From contig JAEFDA010000030.1 in assembly GCA_016126025.1 (NCBI GenBank), positions 1 to 9,376 on the forward strand: DNA of 9,376 bases. Direction: 5' to 3'. A program made the position numbers and the translations under genes. The notes beneath the pieces are model-generated. The model saw only the letters and a list, made by a program, of their open reading frames with translations, made no database searches and was not told the DNA's origin. This DNA comes from Nitrososphaerota archaeon. Lineage in GTDB: Archaea > Thermoproteota > Nitrososphaeria > Nitrososphaerales > Nitrosopumilaceae. Every line of letters begins with the position of its first letter. The stretch's first letter is position 1. Shown here in pieces: positions 1 to 5,492 of the stretch.

Positions 1-17
1 ATATTCGCCCACAAGTA

Positions 18-84
18 GGGATGTGTGCCGCCCCTCCGCCGGGGAGCGCGAAACTACGCGGAGCTTTGGCGGTGCGCGCATCCC
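18..84. ncRNA. Strong imperfect hairpin, candidate structured RNA
   Basis: Bases 18-27 pair with 75-84 (ten pairs including two G-U), 28-32 pair with 68-72 after a two-base bulge at 73-74, and an inner helix pairs 34-39 with 58-63. This gives about 21 pairs in 67 nt, leaving a terminal loop at 40-57 and an unpaired tract at 64-67. A competing short helix of CGCG bases exists inside the loop. A T-rich tract follows on the + strand at 147-160. I do not recognise the RNA family, and the strand cannot be fixed because hairpins are near-symmetric. It could also be a structured 3' end of something outside the window. Confidence 0.3.
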
Positions 85-468
85 GGTCATATAGTGCACT
101 CTGGCCGGATGGGCACAAGACACGGCCGACTGCCGCATAGCGCATCTTATTTGTTTTTTTATCGGCGCAAATTACAGAATATGCGCCATTATTTTTAAAA
201 TTTGTAAATACGCTTGGAAAGTAATTTAATCAAACAAATATTGATGCGCGGAGACAGCGGGCTGAATGATCGACAATATGCTATGCGCGCAATGTCGGCC
301 CCGCCCGGTTTTTTGGCCAAAAACACAATGTTACAAAATTTGACTGTTTTGCGAATCAGATGCTGTCTGGGGTTTGCTGGAGTGCGCCTGCGTTTGGGTG
401 TCGCCTAATGGGAATGCCGCCGGCCTTCTGCCCGCACCACCGGACGCGCCATTGCATCGGAATGGGCG
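85..468. other. Gene-free spacer with AT-rich core
   Basis: No convincing coding region is visible. A short + ORF (214-408, TTG start, or ATG at 244) has a third-position GC of only about half, against roughly 75-80% in neighbouring genes, and its peptide has no recognisable features. Bases 140-245 are markedly AT-rich and contain several TATA-like strings, so a promoter for something is plausible. A perfect 14-base palindrome of five T, GGCC and five A lies at 310-323. Confidence 0.5.
147..160 (+). terminator. T-rich tract, possible archaeal terminator
   Basis: Two T runs, the second seven T long, follow the hairpin by about 60 bases. Archaeal RNA polymerase commonly stops at such oligo-T tracts. 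It would end a + strand transcript covering the hairpin. The tract also opens a generally AT-rich stretch (to about 245), so chance is possible. Confidence 0.25.
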
Positions 469-1227
469 CTATCCTATGCGCTTTTCCACTATTCTGACGT
501 TGTACGCCTTTTTGTCAAGATAGTGGTGGTCCAGTGGAACGGTGGAGAAGACCTGTATGGACTGGCCGGCGCGGTGGGCAAAGCCGGCCACGTAGTCTAT
601 TATGCACCCGCCGCCCTTCGCATTCCAGCCGGCGTGGTGCGATACGGTGACCATTAACACCCCCGGAAATCTCTCCGAGTCGGCCAGCACGGCGACGGGG
701 CCCTCCCCCACCCACACCACCCTCTCAGGGGGCACGTCCGAGTCAAGCGGCGTCCACACCCATGACTTTACGTACCTCTCCGGCCACGCGCTGGCCGGGG
801 CCGCTTTCACCATATCACACCCGCCGGGGCCGGCTTTGCACGAGTACATATGCCAGTCGCCGCCGGCCCGGTACCCCGCCGCACCGAACAGGGCCAGGGA
901 CTCGGCGTTGTCGCTCTCTATGGCGGCGCGGGCGTATGCGGCTCCTGACGCGGCTGCCGCCTCCTCGGCCCGGACCAGCAGCGCCGAGCCGATGCCACGG
1001 CGACGGGCCGACGGGCGGACCCTCACTCCCTCTACCCAGGCATCTTGCCCCGCTACGGCCACGTGTCCTATGCCAAGCACGGAACCGTCGTTCTCGCACA
1101 CCATGAGGTTGCCCTCTCTGACCCACGACTCCCACACCTGCTCTATGTAGTCGCCCCAGCTGAACGTATGCATGCAAAAATCCTTGGCGCCGCTCCAGTC
1201 CTCCATCCGGGCCCGCCGTATCTCCAC
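469..1227 (-). CDS. GNAT-family N-acetyltransferase, two-domain
   Basis: The product (252 aa from the GTG start) should transfer an acetyl group from acetyl-CoA to an amine; the substrate is not readable. Residues 1-130 form the GNAT fold. The acetyl-CoA pyrophosphate loop is RRRGIG at about 75-80, directly after the beta-strand WVEGVRVRPSA, and the C-terminal part of the fold reads ESLALFGAAGYR. A second domain of about 120 residues, rich in W and beta-like segments, follows and I do not recognise it. The frame stays open upstream to 1782, but that part is the antisense shadow of the Rieske gene. GTG at 1227 begins VEIRRARMEDW, a typical GNAT opening; ATG at 1206 is the alternative. It is divergent from the Rieske gene. 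Confidence 0.85.
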   Translation of the reverse strand: MEIRRARMEDWSGAKDFCMHTFSWGDYIEQVWESWVREGNLMVCENDGSVLGIGHVAVAGQDAWVEGVRVRPSARRRGIGSALLVRAEEAAAASGAAYARAAIESDNAESLALFGAAGYRAGGDWHMYSCKAGPGGCDMVKAAPASAWPERYVKSWVWTPLDSDVPPERVVWVGEGPVAVLADSERFPGVLMVTVSHHAGWNAKGGGCIIDYVAGFAHRAGQSIQVFSTVPLDHHYLDKKAYNVRIVEKRIG

Positions 1228-1237
1228 GGGGAAACCT

Positions 1238-1260
1238 AAATGATTATTAGTAATATTGAT
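1238..1260. promoter_or_regulatory. Shared AT-rich divergent promoter
   Basis: A 23-base AT-rich island sits between two GC-rich genes. Its TTAGTAATATT core is about 26 bp upstream of the Rieske ATG at 1273 and, read on the other strand, about 26 bp upstream of the GNAT GTG at 1227. That is the spacing expected for an archaeal TATA box with leaderless or near-leaderless transcripts. Placing the Rieske start at 1240 would put this island inside the coding sequence. Confidence 0.5.
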
Positions 1261-1272
1261 TTTCACTCGTAT

Positions 1273-1584
1273 ATGGGAAGGGTGATAGCCGGGCCGCTCT
1301 CGGACTTTGCTCCAGGATCTGTCACCAAGGTGGTGGTGGACGGCCGCGACATAGCGGTGGTCAATGTAGACGGCACCTGCTACGCCATAGACGACACCTG
1401 CACGCATGCGGGCGCCAGCCTCTCGGAAGGTACCGTATCCGGCTGCAACGTGGTGTGCGGCTGGCACGGCGCCCAGTTCGACTGCGCTACCGGCCGGCTG
1501 GCAAAGTTTCCGGCAACCATTCGTGACTTGGCCTCGTACCCTGTCTCGATAGAGGACGGCAGCCTCTACGTGGAGGTGTCCTGA
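1273..1584 (+). CDS. Rieske [2Fe-2S] ferredoxin
   Basis: A small soluble electron carrier of 103 aa holding a Rieske-type [2Fe-2S] cluster. Both ligand pairs are present: C-T-H at residues 43-45 and C-G-W-H at 62-65, sixteen residues apart as in the family. The preceding segment IAVVNVDGTCYAIDD is also typical of Rieske ferredoxins. No transmembrane anchor is present, so it is not the cytochrome bc1 subunit; it may serve an oxygenase or reductase whose gene is not in this window. I chose ATG 1273 because residues MGRVIAGPLSDF match the usual start and because bases 1240-1272 are AT-rich promoter-like sequence; ATG 1240 would add 11 residues. The stop is one base from the UPF0147 start, so they are probably co-transcribed. 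Confidence 0.9.
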   Translation: MGRVIAGPLSDFAPGSVTKVVVDGRDIAVVNVDGTCYAIDDTCTHAGASLSEGTVSGCNVVCGWHGAQFDCATGRLAKFPATIRDLASYPVSIEDGSLYVEVS

Positions 1585-1585
1585 C

Positions 1586-1849
1586 ATGTCCGACAGAAAC
1601 AAAAAGTCAATGTCTGAGGCGGTGGAGACCATGGACCAAATAGCCAAAAACACATCCACCCCAAAAACGGTCAAAAAGTCGCTCACCGACCTGCTGGATG
1701 ACATAAACACATCCGAGTACTCTCTGTCAGTGCGCGCCGCCAATGCCATCAGCCAACTGGACGACATCACACAGGACCCCAACGTTCCGTCCTACGTCCG
1801 CACGCAGCTCTGGCAGGCGGTCTCCAAGCTGGAGGCCATCCGAGAGTGA
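1586..1849 (+). CDS. UPF0147 family protein
   Basis: An 87-residue, highly charged, probably all-helical protein. The C-terminal half, with SLSVRAANAISQLDDITQDP followed by NVPSYVRTQLWQAVSKLEAIRE, matches my memory of the archaeal UPF0147 family, which ends in nearly this way; its function is unknown. The ATG at 1586 lies one base after the Rieske stop. A second ATG at 1610 (M9) would give a product closer to the core family length. Its stop overlaps the GTG start of the following methyltransferase gene in a GTGA arrangement, so translation of the two is likely coupled. Confidence 0.85.
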   Translation: MSDRNKKSMSEAVETMDQIAKNTSTPKTVKKSLTDLLDDINTSEYSLSVRAANAISQLDDITQDPNVPSYVRTQLWQAVSKLEAIRE

Positions 1850-2589
1850 AGGTAGACGAGTACGTCAGGTCACTACCCCCGCACATAATGAGTGGAGATG
1901 ACGTGACCCTTCCGGACGCGACGGTGCGCAGCATACTGGACTTTGCCGGACTGGGGCGGGGGGAGCGGTTCTGCCATCTGGGGTGCGGCTCGGGCCGGGC
2001 CCTCCAGATCGCCGCCGAGTACGGGGCTACGGTCAGCGGAGTGGACTCGGATCCCCGCCGCGTCGACGAGGCGCGGAGCATGCTGGGTACCGGGGCCGAC
2101 GTGCGCTTGGGCGACGTCACCGAGTGCGAGCTGCCCGTCGCCGATCTCATACTGTTCTGGTTCGCCGATCCGTCCGTGACCCATGCCATGCCGGAGAGGT
2201 TCTCTGCAATGCCGGCCGGCACGCGTATCGTAACCATATGGGGCCCGCTCCCCGGCTGCCTTCCCGAAAAGGTCCGTTTTCCGTTCGTGCTGAACAGGGT
2301 ACCGCTGTCCCCGGCGCCCGACCTGCAGTCGCAGCTCCGGGCGGTCTTCGGGGTACGGTGCGTCAGCTACGCCACCGCCTGGGAGTTCGCCGAGCGGTAC
2401 ACGCGGGCCCTCCAGCCGGACAATTCGCAGAACGACCGGTTCCTGACGATACTCCAGGCGCTCACCATCTGGTTTGAGGCCCGCGCGCTGGGCGTGACCT
2501 GCGAGGAGGAGATACCGGATCCGGTGCGCAACTACGTCCACATAATGCGCAGCTTCTTCAGGATAGACTTTGGCGATTACATCAGCTGA
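1846..2589 (+). CDS. Class I SAM-dependent methyltransferase
   Basis: A 247-residue protein with a Rossmann-type methyltransferase domain in its first half. Motif I reads CHLGCGSGRALQIAAEYGA (residues 43-61), and the acidic residue that contacts the SAM ribose is in GVDSDPRRVDEA (D67 or D69). RLGDVTE and the post-motif strand ADLILFWF follow. The canonical D/E before GxGxG is replaced by HLGCGSG, which is a variant. The C-terminal 100 residues have no motif I recognise, and the substrate (small molecule, protein or RNA) cannot be read. Its GTG start is embedded in the stop of the UPF0147 gene (GTGA), and its 3' end overlaps the next ORF by about 20 bases, so it lies within one operon. Confidence 0.8.
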   Translation: MKVDEYVRSLPPHIMSGDDVTLPDATVRSILDFAGLGRGERFCHLGCGSGRALQIAAEYGATVSGVDSDPRRVDEARSMLGTGADVRLGDVTECELPVADLILFWFADPSVTHAMPERFSAMPAGTRIVTIWGPLPGCLPEKVRFPFVLNRVPLSPAPDLQSQLRAVFGVRCVSYATAWEFAERYTRALQPDNSQNDRFLTILQALTIWFEARALGVTCEEEIPDPVRNYVHIMRSFFRIDFGDYIS

Positions 2590-2998
2590 TCTGGACGAGC
2601 AACCAAAACCCCGGCGGCACGTTTATGTTTCGGTGGCACGTACGGGGTCCATGGAGGGGCGCCTGAACATCAACGTCTCGACGGTCGACTACGAAAAGAC
2701 CAGCGCCGCCCTCATACACCAGCTTACGCTGCTGGAGGAGATGGTTCACGGCGAGGACGACTTTGTGGTGACCGACTCGGAGTTTGCCTTGGGCTGGCAC
2801 TTTTTCGTGGCCAGCGTGGACCGCACCCTGGTGGCCCGGCTGAAGGAGCAGCTGGGGTCGGCCTTTGAGGCTCTCAGGGGAAAGGGTGATGACAAAAAGT
2901 TTCTCGCCTGGCTGGAGTCCCGCATGGAGGGGCAGGCGCCGCGGTTCAAGCTGGCCATCAAGGAGGAGATGGAGTCCTCAAAGTACGGTCTCTTCTGA
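2570..2998 (+). CDS. Hypothetical protein, alpha/beta, no recognised domain
   Basis: I do not recognise this 142-residue protein. It has high third-position GC and looks like a real soluble protein. An N-terminal part of about 45 residues (HVYVSVARTGSMEGRLNINV) suggests beta strands, followed by amphipathic helices (KTSAALIHQLTLLEEMV; RLKEQLGSAFEALR; MEGQAPRFKLAIKEEM). There is no signal peptide and no cysteine cluster. The longest form starts at TTG 2570 and overlaps the methyltransferase gene by 20 bases. GTG 2633 or ATG 2651 are shorter alternatives that would leave a small gap. It is the fourth gene of the Rieske-led cluster. Confidence 0.65.
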   Translation: MAITSADLDEQPKPRRHVYVSVARTGSMEGRLNINVSTVDYEKTSAALIHQLTLLEEMVHGEDDFVVTDSEFALGWHFFVASVDRTLVARLKEQLGSAFEALRGKGDDKKFLAWLESRMEGQAPRFKLAIKEEMESSKYGLF

Positions 2999-3023
2999 CG
3001 TCCACCCAGGCGGCCCGCACTCG

Positions 3024-3176
3024 TTGCAGTACGCGCCGCCTCCGTGTGTGGCATGTGTGGGTCTGCATGACCTGCCGCGCGGCCGACTCCATGCGGTGAA
3101 CATGATCTTGGAGGTGCGGGAGATGCGCGGCCGGTGCTACACCAGACTGTGCCCGGACGTGGCCAAGCTGAAATAA
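3024..3176 (+). CDS. Small Cys-rich protein candidate, start uncertain
   Basis: The frame ending at TAA 3174-3176 looks coding from about 2997 onward. In those 59 codons about 81% end in G or C, as in the neighbouring genes. The peptide has PCVACVGLHDLP, then RLHAVNMILEVREMRGR and CYTRLCPDVAKLK, giving four cysteines in a C-x2-C ... C-x4-C layout plus histidines, suggestive of a small zinc-binding protein. Upstream in this frame is shadow of the preceding gene. The nearest in-frame start is TTG 3024 (50 aa), but the preceding HPGGPH also looks protein-like, so a non-standard start or a frameshift from the upstream gene is possible. I do not recognise the family. Confidence 0.4.
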   Translation: MQYAPPPCVACVGLHDLPRGRLHAVNMILEVREMRGRCYTRLCPDVAKLK

Positions 3177-3178
3177 AG

Positions 3179-3251
3179 GGCCCTCGAGGGGAATCGAACC
3201 CCTGTCCGGGGATCCACAGTCCCCTATACTAGCCACTATACGACGAGGGCC
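3179..3251 (-). tRNA. tRNA-His (GTG)
   Basis: The complementary strand folds as a complete cloverleaf. The acceptor stem is GCCCTCG with CGAGGGC (7 bp). The D arm has GTAT on both sides, closed partly by G-U pairs. The anticodon stem GGGGA/TCCCC holds the loop CTGTGGA, giving anticodon GTG (3215-3217). There is a four-base variable loop, and the T arm AGGGG/CCCCT holds loop TTCGATT. The base before position 1 is G (3251) opposite a C at position 73 (3179), the G-1:C73 pair that identifies tRNA-His, so G-1 is encoded in the DNA. CCA is not encoded. The gene has no intron. A short T-rich tail (CTTTATTT) follows. Confidence 0.95.
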
Positions 3252-3275
3252 ACATCGCGTATGGCCGCCCGGGCG

Positions 3276-3285
3276 TTATAATAAT
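3276..3285 (-). promoter_or_regulatory. TATA box of tRNA-His
   Basis: On the minus strand the sequence reads ATTATTATAA, centred about 29 bp upstream of the encoded G-1 of the tRNA. Surrounding DNA is GC-rich, so the element stands out. It fits an archaeal TATA box with the transcript starting at or just upstream of the mature 5' end. Confidence 0.6.
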
Positions 3286-3557
3286 GGAGACTGTGGCCAG
3301 GCTGCGGCGGTGTGTGTATGGACAACTGGCGCACCGACTGGGGTATGGGGGGCTCTCCGACGGCGCCTGTGACTGAATGACATCCGGTGTGGAAATGCAG
3401 GCACAAATGATATGGCTGAAACGGAGGCCGGAAACACGCCGCGGACGCTCCGGCGGGGCCAATGGCGGAAAGCCACCCTCGCCGCTTTTCTGAGTGGTGT
3501 GGCGGCAGGGCGGCGTGTACTGCCCACGGCGGCCGCTGTCGAATGACGCGGCGGCGC
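3286..3557. other. Gene-free GC-rich spacer
   Basis: Between the tRNA-His promoter and the MNT-HEPN stop I see no convincing gene. Open frames on the minus strand (for example 3229-3561) run into the tRNA and have low-complexity, proline/serine/arginine-rich translations typical of shadow frames. The end nearest the MNT-HEPN gene holds nested inverted repeats: 3524-3531 with 3566-3573 (CCACGGCG/CGCCGTGG) and 3532-3536 with a GCGGC at 3548-3552. These overlap the stop codon of that gene and could fold in its mRNA 3' end, but no T tract follows. Confidence 0.5.
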
Positions 3558-4307
3558 TCATGAGGCGCCGTGGATGGCCGCGCCACCGCGCACGGCCCGC
3601 ACTATATCGGATGCGGTCCCGAACGCCCAGTCCGCATCGGACTTGGACAGTGCCGTGCCGCCGTTGCCGTACCTAGCGGTTACCACCATCTCGGACAGTC
3701 TGTCAAGGTCAGAATCAGAACATGGGATGCCCCAGTCTGCCGACAGGTCAGCGGCGAGGGTCTTCAGGTCGTGTGTCCTCTCAAAGTCCACGCCGGAAAG
3801 AACCAAGGCGCATTTCAGGGCCTTCTCGGCGGCCTGCTGGGAATGGTAGGCTCGAGCCAGCACATGGTGTCGCTCACCAGACGACGCTTCCTCGCACAGG
3901 CGCAGATCGTCCCCAGCGTTGCGCATGAATGCATCGGCGTACGAATCCAAGTCGCCGTGGAGCAGCACACCCTCTCTAACAACCTTGCGCTGCACCGTTC
4001 CCGGCAGCATGGCATACCTGGCAAACGTGTCGGGCGTGTTCACCAGCACGTCCTTGCCGATGGGGGAATGGCTCAGTGCGTTGCGTATGTCCAGACCGGC
4101 CTTCTTCACGTCCGTCCCCTCGGGCATTATGATAAACAGGTCTACGTCGCTGTGTCCGTCCGCGTCGCCGCGGGCGCGGGAACCGAACAGCGTGACCGAC
4201 ACCGGGGAGAACCGCTCCACGATTATATCTGCCATGTGGCGTATCGCCGACTCGGGTGTGTCCCCGTACACCTGACGCTCGCGGTTCCCGGGGCTTGTGT
4301 TTTTCAT
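3558..4307 (-). CDS. Fused MNT nucleotidyltransferase-HEPN protein
   Basis: A 249-residue two-domain protein. The N-terminal domain (about 18-115) is a minimal nucleotidyltransferase: GSRARGDADGHSDVDLF at 42-58 is the full GSxxxG ... DxD signature with catalytic D54 and D56, and a third acid (D86) lies in GKDVLVN. The C-terminal domain (about 120-245) is a PF05168-type HEPN: YHSQQAAEKALKCALVL at 154-170, RTHDLKTL at 177-184 and ARYGNGG at 211-217. It lacks the RX4HXY ribonuclease motif of HepT. The two activities are usually adjacent antitoxin and toxin genes; here they are one chain, as also seen in KNTase-like fusions. Whether it is a toxin-antitoxin unit, a nucleotide-modifying enzyme or a defence factor is open. 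ATG 4307 was chosen over an upstream in-frame ATG at 4406 because a TATA box sits 25 bp before it. Confidence 0.85.
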   Translation of the reverse strand: MKNTSPGNRERQVYGDTPESAIRHMADIIVERFSPVSVTLFGSRARGDADGHSDVDLFIIMPEGTDVKKAGLDIRNALSHSPIGKDVLVNTPDTFARYAMLPGTVQRKVVREGVLLHGDLDSYADAFMRNAGDDLRLCEEASSGERHHVLARAYHSQQAAEKALKCALVLSGVDFERTHDLKTLAADLSADWGIPCSDSDLDRLSEMVVTARYGNGGTALSKSDADWAFGTASDIVRAVRGGAAIHGAS

Positions 4308-4328
4308 TGCCACACATGTGATTTCATG

Positions 4329-4336
4329 ATATAAAA
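4329..4336 (-). promoter_or_regulatory. TATA box for MNT-HEPN gene
   Basis: The minus strand reads TTTTATAT, centred about 25 bp upstream of the ATG at 4307. The geometry is that of a leaderless archaeal promoter and fixes the start codon. Upstream open frame (4308-4406) would be non-coding promoter DNA. Confidence 0.6.
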
Positions 4337-4394
4337 CAATCCCGTTTGCCGGTTCCTCCCGCAGAGGCAGGTGATGAGCCAGATATACCTCTGC

Positions 4395-4404
4395 GATTTT
4401 AAAC
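4395..4404 (+). promoter_or_regulatory. TATA box for SWIM ORF
   Basis: GATTTTAAAC is centred about 27 bp upstream of the ATG at 4427, matching leaderless spacing. It lies back to back with the MNT-HEPN promoter in a 119-base divergent intergenic region. Confidence 0.5.
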
Positions 4405-4426
4405 AATCTGTCGGAGCAGGGCAGAT

Positions 4427-4891
4427 ATGAGGCGCAAGAAGCTCCGCAAGTCCCGGAAAGACAGGGCGTCGGAGCAGTGTATAACGCGCCGTGGGCTCCC
4501 CATCCACCAGAAGAGAGACCAGATCAAGACACTAACTTGGAACCGCTGGGATGTGGCATTCCGGGACACTGAGGGCGTGTGGTGCCGGGTCTCGTTTGCG
4601 GGCGAGAGCCCCACGTGCGAGTGCGCGTACCACGCCATGGGAAAGGAATGCATGTGCAAGCATATAGCGGCGGTCGAACACATACTGCCCATCCGGTCCC
4701 GGCCCTCCCACGGCAAGGGGATCGCGCTTGGGAGGCAGGATCTGGGACGCCCGACTGCAAGAATGCGAAACATACCCGCCACGGGTGGTACTGCGGCCGG
4801 AAGGGACCGCCACACAACCCGGTTCCGGCAGCAACCACACGACCACCCAAAAGCTGGAGATGTGCACCAACTGCTGAGGAGATGGGTATGA
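4427..4891 (+). CDS. SWIM zinc-finger protein, transposase-derived, probably truncated
   Basis: A 154-residue ORF with a very basic N-terminus (MRRKKLRKSRKDR) and a SWIM zinc finger at about 64-79: C-E-C then ten residues then C-K-H, followed by IAAVEHIL. A SWIM finger followed by a zinc ribbon is the N-terminal part of a transposase family common in thaumarchaea, as I recall it; the catalytic DDE region is absent here. From about residue 107 codon bias weakens, and the neighbouring frame reads PDCKNAKHTRHGWYCGRKG, zinc-ribbon-like, before TTRFR resumes in this frame. This suggests one or two frameshifts in a decaying gene. Against that, it keeps a TATA box and its stop forms ATGA with the next start, so it may be expressed or exapted for DNA binding. 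Confidence 0.55.
   Translation: MRRKKLRKSRKDRASEQCITRRGLPIHQKRDQIKTLTWNRWDVAFRDTEGVWCRVSFAGESPTCECAYHAMGKECMCKHIAAVEHILPIRSRPSHGKGIALGRQDLGRPTARMRNIPATGGTAAGRDRHTTRFRQQPHDHPKAGDVHQLLRRWV
4807..4828. repeat. Diverged direct repeat, copy 1
   Basis: These 22 bases match 5827-5848 at 19 positions in the same orientation, with similar flanks. In this copy it encodes RHTTRFR in the SWIM ORF frame; in the other, RHATRFR. It is best read as a shared zinc-ribbon-coding segment of the same element family. Confidence 0.45.
4876..4881 (+). promoter_or_regulatory. Ribosome binding site for the membrane-anchored protein
   Basis: GAGGAG lies six bases before the ATG at 4888, a good Shine-Dalgarno spacing. 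It decides between ATG 4882 (too close) and ATG 4888, and fits an internal operon gene that is translated by re-initiation. Confidence 0.45.
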
Positions 4892-5418
4892 ACAAGACAC
4901 GCCATAAAATCATGGTAGTCGGTTCCGCTGCATTGGTCGCGGTGATAGGCGCCGGAATATACGGGCTTGAAGTGGCCAAGGCCGGCGAAGTACACACAAC
5001 CGAGCCACGCATCGACACGTCCTACTCATCATATATTGCCGACGGAACGCTGGACACAAACCGGGAGGTTATAGTGGATCGGGGTGGGAGCGTGCAGCTG
5101 CCCGTGGACATCTACGCGGCTCTGGACGAATCAATGACAGTCGGCTTCGGAGTTTCACTGGATGGTTGGGAGACGCCAATGATACTGGCACAAGAAGACG
5201 GCCTACCAGCCGGGATCCATATCATTACTGATCAGTCGTCCTTCATCTTTCCCGTATCAGGGGAGACCGGCATAAGCAAACGTGGATCGACAACCGTGAC
5301 CATCACTACTGATGCCAGCATGCAGCCCGGCAAGTATCCCCTGTCGCTGGTTCTCTACGAACTAAAAGACGGCAGCGTGAACATGTCGATAGAATATTTT
5401 ACATTACTAGTTGAATAA
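4888..5418 (+). CDS. Membrane-anchored, extracellular beta-rich protein
   Basis: A 176-residue protein with an N-terminal signal anchor: MNKTRHK is positive, then a hydrophobic stretch of about 20 residues (IMVVGSAALVAVIGAGIYGL), then an exposed domain. The rest is rich in T, S, G and V with alternating beta-strand patterns (GGSVQLPVDIYAAL; STTVTITTDASMQPGKYPLS; SIEYFTLLVE), resembling an Ig-like or NEW3-type beta sandwich; the P-G-K-Y-x-L turn is typical of such folds. No catalytic motif and no cysteine are visible, so there is no reason to call it a cupredoxin. The frame is open upstream to 4579, but that part is the shadow of the SWIM ORF. Start ATG overlaps the SWIM stop as ATGA. Function is unknown; a cell-surface or S-layer-associated role is possible. 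Confidence 0.75.
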   Translation: MNKTRHKIMVVGSAALVAVIGAGIYGLEVAKAGEVHTTEPRIDTSYSSYIADGTLDTNREVIVDRGGSVQLPVDIYAALDESMTVGFGVSLDGWETPMILAQEDGLPAGIHIITDQSSFIFPVSGETGISKRGSTTVTITTDASMQPGKYPLSLVLYELKDGSVNMSIEYFTLLVE

Positions 5419-5425
5419 CCACGCC

Positions 5426-5437
5426 TTTTTCCTTTTT
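5426..5437 (+). terminator. Oligo-T terminator
   Basis: Two runs of five T separated by CC begin eight bases after the stop of the membrane-anchored protein gene. This is the usual form of an archaeal transcription terminator and stands out from the GC-rich surroundings. Confidence 0.55.
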
Positions 5438-5492
5438 AGCGTCTCAGCTGTAGGTGTTGTTGCATGCGCGGCTGATGCCAATATGGTCTAGA

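Noticed and set aside
214..408. Small + strand ORF in the left spacer
   Set aside because: Third-position GC is near half, with no domain, and the TATA-like strings nearby are not at a consistent distance from its possible starts.
602..1150. Long + strand ORF opposite the GNAT gene
   Set aside because: Its translation is Pro/Ser/Thr/Ala-rich low complexity and it mirrors the codon structure of the minus-strand GNAT gene.
1228..1782. N-terminal extension of the GNAT gene to 1782 on the minus strand
   Set aside because: It is antisense to the whole Rieske gene and has no domain; the GNAT fold begins at the GTG at 1227.
3370..3425. C/D-box-like sRNA (CTGA and TGATAT strings)
   Set aside because: The C box is imperfect and the order and spacing of boxes do not fit archaeal C/D RNAs well.
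3229..3561. Minus-strand ORF starting in an ATGA overlap with the MNT-HEPN stop
   Set aside because: The overlap looks operon-like, but the translation is low complexity and the frame ends inside the tRNA-His gene.
4579..4887. N-terminal extension of the membrane-anchored protein
   Set aside because: It is the shadow of the SWIM ORF; the signal anchor, a Shine-Dalgarno site and the ATGA junction place the start at 4888. Only the short zinc-ribbon-like piece in this frame was kept as a finding.
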